DNA of 64,000 nucleotides, taken from the NCBI RefSeq assembly GCF_016919405.1, contig NZ_CP070354.1, positions 442,001 to 506,000 on the forward strand, written 5' to 3'. The DNA comes from Ensifer sp. PDNC004. Its GTDB lineage: Bacteria > Pseudomonadota > Alphaproteobacteria > Rhizobiales > Rhizobiaceae. The first letter of the stretch is position 1. Every line of letters begins with the position of its first letter. Below the pieces are notes generated by a model, which saw only the letters and a program-made list of their open reading frames with translations, was not told the DNA's origin and made no database searches. Made by a program: the position numbers and the translations under genes. Below are positions 27,713 through 35,364 of this stretch, one piece after another.

Positions 27713-28615
27713 ATGCTGGACCATCTCGGCGATGTGCGCGCCTTTGTTCGTGTCGCCGACGACCAGAGCTTCACCTTGGCGGCCGAGCGGCTCGGTCTTT
27801 CTCGTTCGGCGGTCGGCAAATGCGTCGCGCGTCTTGAAGACAATATGGTGACGCGGCTCATTCATAGGACAACGCGCAGCGTCAGCCTCACCGAGGAGGG
27901 CCGGCTGTTCTACGAGCATGCGATCAGGATCCTGTCGGAAGTGGACGACGCGGAGTCCGCCTTGGCACAACGGCACCAGGCGCCAACAGGGCGCCTTCGC
28001 ATCGACGTGCCGATCGCCCTCGGCAGGCTGCATATCCTGCCCGTTCTCCAGCGCTTCCTGAACCGCTGGCCCGAGGTGGACGCGGAGGTCTCGTTTTCGG
28101 ATGAGTATCGCGACATCGTCGGCGACGGCATCGACGTTGCCGTTCGTATCGGCGGGCCGACCGACAGTCGCCTCGTGCGGCGGGTCCTGGCCTCGCATCG
28201 GCTCATAACCTGCGCCGCGCCTGACTATTTGCGGCAACGCGGAACGCCGCGCACGATCGACGAGCTGACGCGCCACGACAGGATCGGCTTCAAGCACGCA
28301 AGCGGACCAGTGCCGTGGCACTACAAGGTGGGCGGCGAAGACCGGGACGTCGGTGTTCAGGGAAACTTGCGCCTCGGAAACACCGAAGCCATTCGCGATG
28401 CTTGCCTCGCCGGAATGGGTGTTGCGCAACTGGGTGCATTCCTGGTGGGCCGCGACATCAGGGAAGGCAGGCTTGTGCCCTTACTCGAAGAATTCGAGCG
28501 CGACGAGCCGCCGGTTTGCGTCGTCTATCCGACGCGAAAACATGTTTCTCCAAAAGTCCGCCTTTTCATCGAGGCCATTCGGGCGGAATGGGCGGCCGGT
28601 GCGCCCTGGGCATAA
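27713..28615 (+). CDS. LysR family transcriptional regulator
   Basis: This 300-residue regulator has an N-terminal winged HTH (FTLAAERLGLSRSAVGKCVARLE) and a LysR substrate domain (GRLRIDVPIALGRLHILPVL, then GDGIDVAVRIGG). Both are typical of the CrgA/DmlR-like clade. It is divergent from the MFS exporter with a 165-bp shared promoter region and probably controls it. The start ATG at 27713 follows a weak purine tract (GGATCTTGCG). The effector is not predictable. An HxlR regulator gene follows on the same strand. Confidence 0.94.
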   Translation: MLDHLGDVRAFVRVADDQSFTLAAERLGLSRSAVGKCVARLEDNMVTRLIHRTTRSVSLTEEGRLFYEHAIRILSEVDDAESALAQRHQAPTGRLRIDVPIALGRLHILPVLQRFLNRWPEVDAEVSFSDEYRDIVGDGIDVAVRIGGPTDSRLVRRVLASHRLITCAAPDYLRQRGTPRTIDELTRHDRIGFKHASGPVPWHYKVGGEDRDVGVQGNLRLGNTEAIRDACLAGMGVAQLGAFLVGRDIREGRLVPLLEEFERDEPPVCVVYPTRKHVSPKVRLFIEAIRAEWAAGAPWA

Positions 28616-28728
28616 CCCCGGACGCCGTCCTGCCTTCGGCTTTGCGGCTCGCAACTTGTGAGCTGCAATCGCGCACACTACCTGTGAGGCGTGAAAAGCG
28701 GCCGCCGCAGCGGCATGTCCTTGAGGTG

Positions 28729-29166
28729 ATGATGAAACTGCCCCCGCAAGCCGGCGCTTCGTCTGCAAGCCATCCCGACGTGTTCGACGCTTCCTGCTCG
28801 GCCAGGCACGCGCTCGAACTGATATCGACGAAATGGGCGATCCTCATCATGTCTGCGCTTGCGGCGGGTCCGATGCGCAATGGCGCGTTGCTGCGCAAGG
28901 TCGAGGGCATTTCGCAGAAGATGCTGACCCAGACGCTGAAGGACCTCGAGCGCAACGGGTTGGTGCAGCGTCACGATCAGCAGACGAACCCGCCGCATGT
29001 GGAATACAGCCTGAGCGCGGTTGGCCTGTCTCTCAGCGAAACGCTGATCAACCTCGACCGATGGGCGGAGCGGAACTTTCCGGAGCTGGACCGCTTCAGG
29101 GAAAAATACGATACGGCCGCGAGCGAGGCAAAGGCAGCCAGACGGCGCAAGATTCGCTTGCCGTAG
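28729..29166 (+). CDS. HxlR family transcriptional regulator, copy 1
   Basis: This 145-residue single-domain regulator has the HxlR winged HTH: a Cys near the N-terminus (DASCSARHALELISTKWAIL), then RKVEGISQKMLTQTLKDLE and a wing with PPHVEYSLS. HxlR members often sense electrophiles or quinones through the N-terminal Cys. Two adjacent ATG codons (28729 and 28732) could start it; the second is better spaced from TTGAGG. It converges with a flavin-dependent reductase gene 30 bp away, a plausible target. A second HxlR gene is at 62894. Confidence 0.92.
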   Translation: MMKLPPQAGASSASHPDVFDASCSARHALELISTKWAILIMSALAAGPMRNGALLRKVEGISQKMLTQTLKDLERNGLVQRHDQQTNPPHVEYSLSAVGLSLSETLINLDRWAERNFPELDRFREKYDTAASEAKAARRRKIRLP

Positions 29167-29196
29167 CGGAAGGATATTGCGCGCCGCGAAGGCGGC

Positions 29197-29826
29197 TCAT
29201 GCCCACACGCGGCCCGATCGCGGCGTGTCGATCTGGTAGTCGGAGGTGTGAGCGCTGAAGAAGGTCCGGCCGAAGAGGCGCGCCCGCGCGATCGGGTCGC
29301 TTGGATCGCGGTGTATGTCGCTGCGTGCGTTGCCATGGCCGTGCACCACGCCAACGAAGGTCGAGCGCGTGTAGCGGCTGAATTCCTGGAACTGATGCTG
29401 CGGACCGGACGAAACGGTGGGGTAGGTCTCTTCCGAGCTGAGGACGAGACCGATCCGTTTTCCGGTCATCTGCGCGACCACGGACGCCGATTGCGGATGC
29501 GACGCAGCGACGTAGCAGAACATTCGATCGAAGAAAGCCTTCAACTGCGCAGAGACGCCATACCAGTAGATCGGGCTTGCGGCGATGAAGCCGTCAGCGG
29601 GTAGGTAGGAACCGAAGAACGCCCGCCGGAAACCGTCGTCGATCCCGCACTCGCCATCGGGCATGCGACACTGGCGACAGTCTCGAAGCAGCGCTGACAG
29701 GATGTCGTCGGCGTGCACCGTCTCGACCTCGTGGCCAGCTTCCAGTAGGCCTTCGGCCACGGCATTCGCCATTGTCGCCGAGTTTCCGTCGCGTCGCGGG
29801 CTGGAGCAGAGAACCATTGCCTTCAT
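29197..29826 (-). CDS. NAD(P)H-dependent FMN reductase / flavodoxin-family oxidoreductase
   Basis: This 209-residue flavodoxin-fold enzyme has an FMN phosphate loop (SSPRRDGNSA), the aromatic flavin loop SPIYWYGVSAQLKAFFDR and a Cys pair (CRQCRMPDGEC), as in iron-sulfur-flavoprotein-like quinone reductases. ATG 29826 is chosen over 29835 because GAGG lies 9 bp before it. Such enzymes reduce quinones, azo or nitro compounds. It is in tandem with RidA and TetR genes on the minus strand and convergent with HxlR. The set looks like an electrophile-stress response, which is inference. Confidence 0.88.
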   Translation of the reverse strand: MKAMVLCSSPRRDGNSATMANAVAEGLLEAGHEVETVHADDILSALLRDCRQCRMPDGECGIDDGFRRAFFGSYLPADGFIAASPIYWYGVSAQLKAFFDRMFCYVAASHPQSASVVAQMTGKRIGLVLSSEETYPTVSSGPQHQFQEFSRYTRSTFVGVVHGHGNARSDIHRDPSDPIARARLFGRTFFSAHTSDYQIDTPRSGRVWA

Positions 29827-29952
29827 CGATATCATCCTCAAACAACGGGTAAGCTGGAAAGTGAAACTCCAGGGCTTTGCTGCAGGCGTATCGGGCGCAG
29901 GGGCCGCCTTACAAGTACGCACCTTGGGGTGCCTATGTCGCGGGCTCTTCCG

Positions 29953-30432
29953 CTATTCGGTTCCGCGTGAAAGCGGGGCAAAGGCGGTCGCCTTGATTTC
30001 CACCAAGCCGCCCTCCGGGTTCAGTTCCGCGACGGCCAGTTCGACACATGCCGGGTAGGGCGCCGGGAAAAATTCGTCCCGGACCTCGGCGATCGTGGCG
30101 AGCTGACCGCCCTTGTCGAGCGCCAGCCGATCGCTGCCGAACACATGGAACATCTGCAATTCCACAACATCGCCAAGACCCGCCTGAGACGCTCCCAACA
30201 GTTGCGCCATGAGCGTGAACACATGGCGCAGTTCGGCGCGGAACTGCTCGGCATCCATCGGCGTCGGCTGCCGGTTGCAGGCGACAATGCCCGACAGAAA
30301 AACAAAGTCTCCGGCGCGCCGCGCCGGAGCGTAGTGGAATTGATCGACATCGTCCTTGAGCACGGCAGGCACGACGACCTGGCCTGTTGTTGTCGCATGT
30401 GTGTGAATGGTGACGATGTTTTGATCCTTCAT
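29953..30432 (-). CDS. RidA family protein (YjgF/YER057c/UK114)
   Basis: This 159-residue Rid-fold protein has the typical AGDFVFLSGIVACN and C-terminal VELAVAELNPEGGLVEIKAT. RidA proteins hydrolyse reactive 2-aminoacrylate and other enamines/imines; the key Arg of true RidA lies in a segment that here reads PYPACVELAVAEL, without an R before the usual CVEV-like stretch. It may therefore be a Rid1-7 subgroup member with other chemistry. ATG 30432 has AGAAAA upstream. It lies 50 bp after the TetR gene, which probably regulates it. It is about 20-30 residues longer than a standard RidA. Confidence 0.87.
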   Translation of the reverse strand: MKDQNIVTIHTHATTTGQVVVPAVLKDDVDQFHYAPARRAGDFVFLSGIVACNRQPTPMDAEQFRAELRHVFTLMAQLLGASQAGLGDVVELQMFHVFGSDRLALDKGGQLATIAEVRDEFFPAPYPACVELAVAELNPEGGLVEIKATAFAPLSRGTE

Positions 30433-30482
30433 GGTTTTCTCTTTCAGGATTGTTTGTGGGGTGCGCGTCTTAGGGGCGTCCG

Positions 30483-31073
30483 CTATGAGAGCGCGACCAT
30501 CGATGGGGCGATGAGGGCCTGCAATTCGTCCCTTGTGGCGCCGTCGCGCGCCTGCATCGAGAGGCCCTGCATGATCGTGGCGTAGTACCTGGCCAAACCC
30601 TGGACGTCGGCCGATGGCGGCAGATCACCCTCGGCGACGCCGCGCCGCAGCCGGACAAGAACTTGGTGTCCGGTCTCCTTGCGAATCTGTCTGAGAAGGT
30701 CGCGCAGCGGCAGGGAGTCGGTCTGGCAATTGACCACGCCGAGGATCAGCAGGCAGCCACCCGATTGCGGAGCGCCGAGAGCCGAGTCGATGCTGGCCGA
30801 TAGCATCGCAGCGATCGCCTCGCGGGCCGTCTTACCGGCATCGAGTGCGCGCCGGGTGCCCGAACCGACGGTTTCGAGATAAAGATCGACCGCCTCGCGA
30901 AAGGCTGCGTCCTTGGAGCCGAACGCGGCATAAAAGCTCGGAGGCGTGATCCCGAGCGCGGCAGTCAGGTCGTTGAGCTGGGTCGCCTCATAGCCCTTCG
31001 ACCAAAACACTTCCATGATCAGGCGAAGCGCGTGATCGCGGTCAAAACTTCGCGGTCGTCCGCGGATCGCCAT
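30483..31073 (-). CDS. TetR/AcrR family transcriptional regulator
   Basis: This 196-residue repressor has an N-terminal HTH (ATQLNDLTAALGITPPSFYAAFGSK) and a C-terminal ligand domain (SGGCLLILGVVNC) with a Cys-containing helix typical of TetR_C_16-like members. ATG 31073 (MAIRGRPRSFDRD) gives the normal family start; the upstream frame has no family sequence. It is first in a minus-strand run with RidA and flavin-reductase genes, which it probably regulates. A perfect AT-rich palindrome sits 35 bp before the start codon. Confidence 0.93.
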   Translation of the reverse strand: MAIRGRPRSFDRDHALRLIMEVFWSKGYEATQLNDLTAALGITPPSFYAAFGSKDAAFREAVDLYLETVGSGTRRALDAGKTAREAIAAMLSASIDSALGAPQSGGCLLILGVVNCQTDSLPLRDLLRQIRKETGHQVLVRLRRGVAEGDLPPSADVQGLARYYATIMQGLSMQARDGATRDELQALIAPSMVALS

Positions 31074-31107
31074 GATGTTCGTCCGTCGTGAGTGATTTAT
31101 GTAGTGA

Positions 31108-31121
31108 TATTTATATAAATA
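31108..31121. promoter_or_regulatory. Candidate TetR operator, 14-bp perfect palindrome
   Basis: TATTTATATAAATA is fully self-complementary and lies 35-48 bp before the TetR start codon, where the core promoter should be. In such GC-rich DNA this AT-only palindrome is striking. Autorepression by the TetR protein is the simplest reading. Confidence 0.5.
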
Positions 31122-31248
31122 GCCCTGCGCGGGAAACAAGCGGACGCGCGGATTTTATGTAGTCAGGATTATAGAATTCAGGATCGGAGCAAATGGCAAG
31201 AAGGGGCCGCGGATGCGAGCGGGGGGCGCCGCGTTCGCCCCATGGGGC

Positions 31249-31995
31249 TCAATTCAGGCCCAGGATCTCGCGCAGGTTCACATTCTCTCCATCGGACTGG
31301 GTGTCCAGCGACGCTTTCAGTTGGCCTATCCGCTCGCGGACAAGGGCAAGTGCGCGTGCCGCATCTCCATCTGTCAGGCGCGCGAGGATCTGCCTGGAGT
31401 AATCCGATTGCCTGCCTGCCGGTTGCACGCTCTGGTGAAGCGAAAGTGCGAGCGCGAGGCAGGAGGCGTTTCGTTCCCATTCTCTGGCAAGCGTCCCGTT
31501 GCCATGAACCAGGCAAAGCAGGCTTCCAAACTCGATGTCGAACCGGCGCAGAAGTCGGAAATCATGGGCCGCCTCGGCCTTTTCTTCCGCCTTGGCGTGT
31601 TGCGCGATCCGGTCGAACTGGGAGGCGGCGATGGATGCGTGGTTCTTCGCGATTTTCTCGACGACGAATGTCTGCAGCGCCTCGCTCATTTCAAGCATTT
31701 CAAAAGCCGATTGCAGCGATGGGGATGCGACGTAGGCGCCCTTGTTGGGCGGCAGGAAAACCAGCCCGTCCTGTTCCATGATCATCAGAACCTTGCGCAT
31801 GACCGTGCGGCTGATCCCGTAGATGTCACACATCACGAGCTCTTCCAGCTTGACACCTGGCTTCAGCTTGCGGTCGATGATGGCGTTCCAAAGGTCAACG
31901 TGGATCTTCGCCTCGATGCCACTCAAGGATGTACTTTGCATCAATGCGGCATCTTCGCTCTGCAAGGCGGGAGAGAGGTAGTTGAACTTTGGCAT
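31249..31995 (-). CDS. GntR family transcriptional regulator, FCD type
   Basis: This 248-residue regulator has a GntR winged HTH (LKPGVKLEELVMCDIYGISRTVMRKVLMIMEQDGLV) written here as two parts: the helix CDIYGISRTVMRKVL and the wing DGLVFLPPNKGAYV. An all-helical FCD effector domain follows, with the metal-ligand pattern RFDIEFGSLLCLVHGN and a late LARLTDGD helix. I start it at ATG 31995; the open frame to 32052 is possible. FCD regulators usually sense organic acids and control catabolic genes. The neighbouring TetR gene is 176 bp away on the same strand, and the porin lies upstream. Confidence 0.9.
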   Translation of the reverse strand: MPKFNYLSPALQSEDAALMQSTSLSGIEAKIHVDLWNAIIDRKLKPGVKLEELVMCDIYGISRTVMRKVLMIMEQDGLVFLPPNKGAYVASPSLQSAFEMLEMSEALQTFVVEKIAKNHASIAASQFDRIAQHAKAEEKAEAAHDFRLLRRFDIEFGSLLCLVHGNGTLAREWERNASCLALALSLHQSVQPAGRQSDYSRQILARLTDGDAARALALVRERIGQLKASLDTQSDGENVNLREILGLN

Positions 31996-32193
31996 CCGGG
32001 ACCCGATTTCCGTAAGGCGTTCGATAAGCTTTACATGGTTCAGCAGCAGCAAATCAATCGCTGTCGGATGTATTGCGCCAAACTGTATCGATGGATTCCG
32101 ATTGCGAGATGGGAGGAAGACTATCCAGGTGGCGTGGTTTCGGATCGAGTGAATGGGCGAAACACGGGAAGCTTTGCTGAAAGGTCAACGAAA

Positions 32194-32227
32194 ATACGCC
32201 CGCAACCGATGCAGATTGCGGGCATAT
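32194..32227 (-). terminator. Porin terminator
   Basis: A hairpin with 12-bp arms (one G-U on the transcript) around GCCCGCAA/TTGCGGGC and a 10-nt loop lies 23 bp after the porin stop. On the minus strand it is followed by a TTTT-containing tail. It fits an intrinsic terminator for the porin gene. Confidence 0.8.
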
Positions 32228-32249
32228 TGTCTTTAGTTACTCTCTTCCG

Positions 32250-33338
32250 TTAGAAGCTACGCTGCAGGCGGACGAAGCCCGAAACGTAGTCGTCGTTCTT
32301 GGACTTGCTGTCCTTGAAGGTGTTATTGTAGTCGACCTTGACGTAATTTACGGTTGTACGGACATCAAGGCCTTCGGTGATCTTGTAGTCTGCCGTGACG
32401 CCGACCTTCCACGCATTGCCGTTGCCAAAGCTTTCGTTGGGCGATGCAGCGCCTCTCCAGGCCGCGTTGAAGAGAACGTTCCGGCGCAGATCGCCGAAAT
32501 ACTGAGCGCCGGGCGTGATCGCCAGTCTGTCAGTGACGTTGAGGCGATAGGAGGCCGCAACGCTCCACTTGGACGTGGACCAGTAGGAGTTCGGGTCCGA
32601 CGACCAGACGGCAAAGCCCTGGAGCACGCCCGGGCCGAGATCTGCCGACACCAGGCCGCGGATGGCGCCCTGCTTCACCTCGGTGTCGTAACCGCCGAGC
32701 AGGTCGAAGGATGCGCTGCCGAGCGAGACCGAAACGATGCCTTCGACGCCAACCCCGTTGTTCTTCGAGGTTAGGCCTTCGAGCTCGTCGATGGCGATAC
32801 CTGCCTGGAACGCGCCGGCGTCATAGGTGTAGGAGATGGAGTTGAAGACGGTCGTGTCGTTGCCGCTGATGTCGGTTTCGCCGTTCAGACCCTTGTCCCA
32901 CCAGCTGGCGAAGTGGCCAGCACGCAAGCCCGCGAGCTGGATGTAGGCTTCGTCGAGCTTGAAGTTGTTGTGGGCGTCGTTGTCGGTATCGGCCTGAATG
33001 GCGATGTAGCTGGTGAGCGCGCCGTATTCCGTATCGTTCTTCGCCTCGAGGATCAGCTGCGCGCGGGCAAAAGCATCCCAGTCGGAAGTCGACTGCTTGC
33101 CTTCCCAGCGACCAGCGCTTTCGCGCGGACCGAAGTTCGTCTGGAAGCGTACATAGCCGCCGATGCGCAGGCAGGTTTCGGTTCCGGGAATGTAGAAGAA
33201 GCCGGTGCCGAATGCGTCGCAGACACGGACATATTCCGTCGGTTCCGGCTCGGCCGCTATGATTGCGTCTGCCGCCTGGACGCTGGACGTCGCCGCGATC
33301 GCGGCAGCCGATCCCAAAAGTATGCTTTTCATCGTCAT
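32250..33338 (-). CDS. Outer-membrane porin (alphaproteobacterial Omp2/RopA family)
   Basis: This 362-residue outer-membrane beta-barrel protein has a signal peptide (MTMKSILLGSAAAIAATSSV, QAAD) and the family hallmarks VRVCDAFGTGFFYIPGTE and CLRIGGYVRFQ. These include the two Cys and the N-terminal strand. Many amphipathic strands follow and the C-terminus ends in Phe (LQRSF), as OMP assembly needs. ATG 33338 follows GAGAGGGA. It provides passive uptake of small solutes. A hairpin terminator follows. The long AT-rich region upstream also holds a candidate divergent small RNA whose loop can pair with this ribosome-binding site. Confidence 0.95.
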   Translation of the reverse strand: MTMKSILLGSAAAIAATSSVQAADAIIAAEPEPTEYVRVCDAFGTGFFYIPGTETCLRIGGYVRFQTNFGPRESAGRWEGKQSTSDWDAFARAQLILEAKNDTEYGALTSYIAIQADTDNDAHNNFKLDEAYIQLAGLRAGHFASWWDKGLNGETDISGNDTTVFNSISYTYDAGAFQAGIAIDELEGLTSKNNGVGVEGIVSVSLGSASFDLLGGYDTEVKQGAIRGLVSADLGPGVLQGFAVWSSDPNSYWSTSKWSVAASYRLNVTDRLAITPGAQYFGDLRRNVLFNAAWRGAASPNESFGNGNAWKVGVTADYKITEGLDVRTTVNYVKVDYNNTFKDSKSKNDDYVSGFVRLQRSF

Positions 33339-33651
33339 GGGAAAATCCCTCTCATTGTTCGATCAGGCAAGACGGCCGCATTACCCCATCGATGTGGATC
33401 CGCGACCTGCTTGCTTCGCGCTGTGGTTGTTGGCGCCACCCGATTTTCGGCTGGCCAGCGCATGCAATCGGGTATCACGATTTTTCCAAAAGTGAATTCA
33501 TAAAATTCATAATCTCAATTCAAATATGCAGCATGATCGATCCATATTGCAAAATTGCTACATATTAGCGTTTCGCGACACTGAATTCTGCTGGTGGGGC
33601 TTTTGCTTTCACCGTGGCTCCAATCGCAATTGAGATTCTTATGTTTATGTA

Positions 33652-33679
33652 TTGACTTTAAATCGTGCGGTGTTAGAAG
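33652..33679 (+). promoter_or_regulatory. Sigma-70-type promoter for a small RNA
   Basis: TTGACT at 33652-33657 and TAGAAG at 33674-33679 are spaced by 16 bp. They form a fair -35/-10 pair, with transcription expected to start near 33686, exactly at the first predicted hairpin. Confidence 0.45.
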
Positions 33680-33685
33680 GACGCT

Positions 33686-33757
33686 GCCTTGAGAAGAAGG
33701 CGATCTCCAAGTGGTCAACGCCGCCAGTCCATCCCTGCGACTGGCGGCGTTCGCTTT
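33686..33757 (+). ncRNA. Candidate 72-nt small RNA with intrinsic terminator
   Basis: From the predicted start the transcript would form hairpin 1 (GCCTT at 33686-33690 with AAGGC at 33697-33701, loop GAGAAG). A short single-stranded GATCTCCAAG linker follows. Then comes a strong terminator stem: 13 perfect pairs between 33717-33729 and 33739-33751, loop CATCCCTGC, then CGCTTTT. No reading frame lies in it. The terminator has no other gene to serve: the region upstream is the divergent porin promoter. The loop bases ATCCCT (33731-33736) are complementary to AGGGAT of the porin ribosome-binding region. The promoter is only fair, so I rate it a candidate. Confidence 0.45.
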
Positions 33758-34020
33758 TGGCTCCGCGGCAACGCGAATCGCCTCGCCTTGGCACGTTGCT
33801 GGAGCGGCGCATGCGGGCGGCAGACGGCTCTGGTCATCGCCCGACGCTGCAGATCGACGAGGGCAGGCAGCAAGAGCTGCCCGAAAGATGGCGTCCGGTT
33901 TCCGCAACGGTTGTGCCGGTTCTAATTGGAAAGCTTCGGGATCGGGCAGGCGTTGTGCTGGTGGAGCGCGAACGCCCGGACACGACTGCAACCGCAGCCG
34001 TGTGGGCGGAAGCCGTCTTT

Positions 34021-34560
34021 TCAGCCCAGGCGGTCTACGGCCATTCGGGCGTGCTCATAGGGGCTGTAGCATTCGGATCCCTGCAGGCGCGCGACGATGG
34101 CTATGGGATCCCATATCGGCCTAGTTTGCGCCGTAAAAAGATCGGCAGACAGACGATGATCCTGTGCCTTGAAGTGGCCGTCGCGGACGCCGTTCTCGAT
34201 GATACCTCCGACGATGCCCTGAAGCCGTCGGAGATGTTTGCGGGAGACCGGTCGATCGATGGCGAGAAGCAGGGCTTCGCGGCGAGGCGATGCGGCCGTC
34301 AACACGTGCAGGCTCAGGAAGTGCAGGCTGAGGCGGTGCTGGTCGAGGAGGTGGTCGACGAGCTTGTCCGGCGCTTCGACCGGTCGGCGCGCGTTCGCCG
34401 TTGCAACGGTAATCCGTTCTTTCAGCACTCTGAGGATGACGGCATCAAGGTGGTGTCCGGCGGTCAAGGTGTTGATGGAGAGCACGCTCGAGATCCCGAA
34501 TGGTGGCTCTTTACGAGCCGCTGCTGCACATGTCCGGGATCGCAGGGATCCCGACCTTCT
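34021..34560 (-). pseudogene. Degenerate TetR-like regulator remnant
   Basis: A minus-strand frame encodes sequence that resembles the C-terminal half of TetR regulators: LRRLQGIVGGIIENGVRDGHF, then PIWDPIAIVARLQGSECYSPYEHA. The N-terminal HTH is missing or in other frames with stop codons. The stretch lies in a 1.4-kb gap between the porin promoter and the DUF1801 gene that otherwise has no convincing gene. It may be a decayed regulator; chance similarity cannot be excluded. Confidence 0.35.
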
Positions 34561-34791
34561 GCATGCCATGACCCTACGGCGATGGAGAGATGCCGTGCCG
34601 ATTGCCAATACTTGGCGAAGCGGCTTGCGGATCGAGTTGCAGTCCGCAACGCAGCTGAAGCTGAAGGTTCATCCTTGACCGATGCATAGCTGGATGACTA
34701 TGTGTCGTGCATAGCCATTCGGGTATGGGCTCCGTGACCGTGTCGGAGGATCCGACCCGCGATGAACTGACGGAACAGTCGAGGTCCGCGC

Positions 34792-35292
34792 ATGTCTGAG
34801 AAGAAAGTCGGAACGAACGCATCGAAAGCTGCTTCCGGTGCGCCAAGGGCAACGAGCGGACGCAAGACGCCGCCGACAAAGTCGGCCGATGGCGTCGTCC
34901 TTCTGACCGGCGGCAACCCGCAGATCGCCAAGGGCTATGGAGACGCGCCAATACAGCAATACATCGCTGCGATGCCGGGGTGGAAAAGCGATCTGGGCAA
35001 GCGTCTTGACCGGCTGATCGTTGAGGCCGTTCCCGGTGTCGAAAAGGCGGTCAAATGGAACTCTCCCTTTTATGGCATGGAAAAGGATGTCTGGTTCCTC
35101 GGCTTTCACTGCATGACGAAATACGTGAAGGTCGCTTTCTTCCGCGGCGCGCAGTTCAGCCCCATGCCGCCCGGCACGTCGAAACAGCCGGATGTGCGCT
35201 ATCTCGACATCTATGAGGCCGACGAACTCGACGAGGCGCAGTTCCTGGACTGGGTCAAACAAGCCAGCGAGCTACCGGGCGAAAAAATGTAA
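34792..35292 (+). CDS. DUF1801 (YdhG-like) domain protein, copy 1
   Basis: This is a 166-residue cytosolic protein with a basic Ala/Lys-rich lead (about 35 residues) and a DUF1801 domain. The domain has YGDAPIQQYIAAMPGW, then VPGVEKAVKWNSPFYGM and the core VKVAFFRGAQFSP. DUF1801 is a small alpha/beta fold of unclear role, often linked with stress or frataxin-like iron handling. ATG 34792 follows a weak GGTCCGCGC. It stands alone and converges with the S41-like gene. A second DUF1801 protein, sharing only the core, is at 55548. Confidence 0.88.
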   Translation: MSEKKVGTNASKAASGAPRATSGRKTPPTKSADGVVLLTGGNPQIAKGYGDAPIQQYIAAMPGWKSDLGKRLDRLIVEAVPGVEKAVKWNSPFYGMEKDVWFLGFHCMTKYVKVAFFRGAQFSPMPPGTSKQPDVRYLDIYEADELDEAQFLDWVKQASELPGEKM

Positions 35293-35364
35293 AGCGTCGC
35301 CGCAGCGCGAAGCCGCCGCCGCCCGGAATGGCCAGGCGTGGCTTGCCTCCCCACAGGCGGCACC

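Noticed and set aside
27548..28429. 294-codon N-terminal extension of the MFS protein
   Set aside because: It has no membrane helices, overlaps the LysR gene and precedes a normal MFS start at 27547.
33652..34689. 345-codon plus-strand frame between porin and DUF1801
   Set aside because: It crosses the terminator hairpin at 33717-33751 and has no family sequence or ribosome-binding site.
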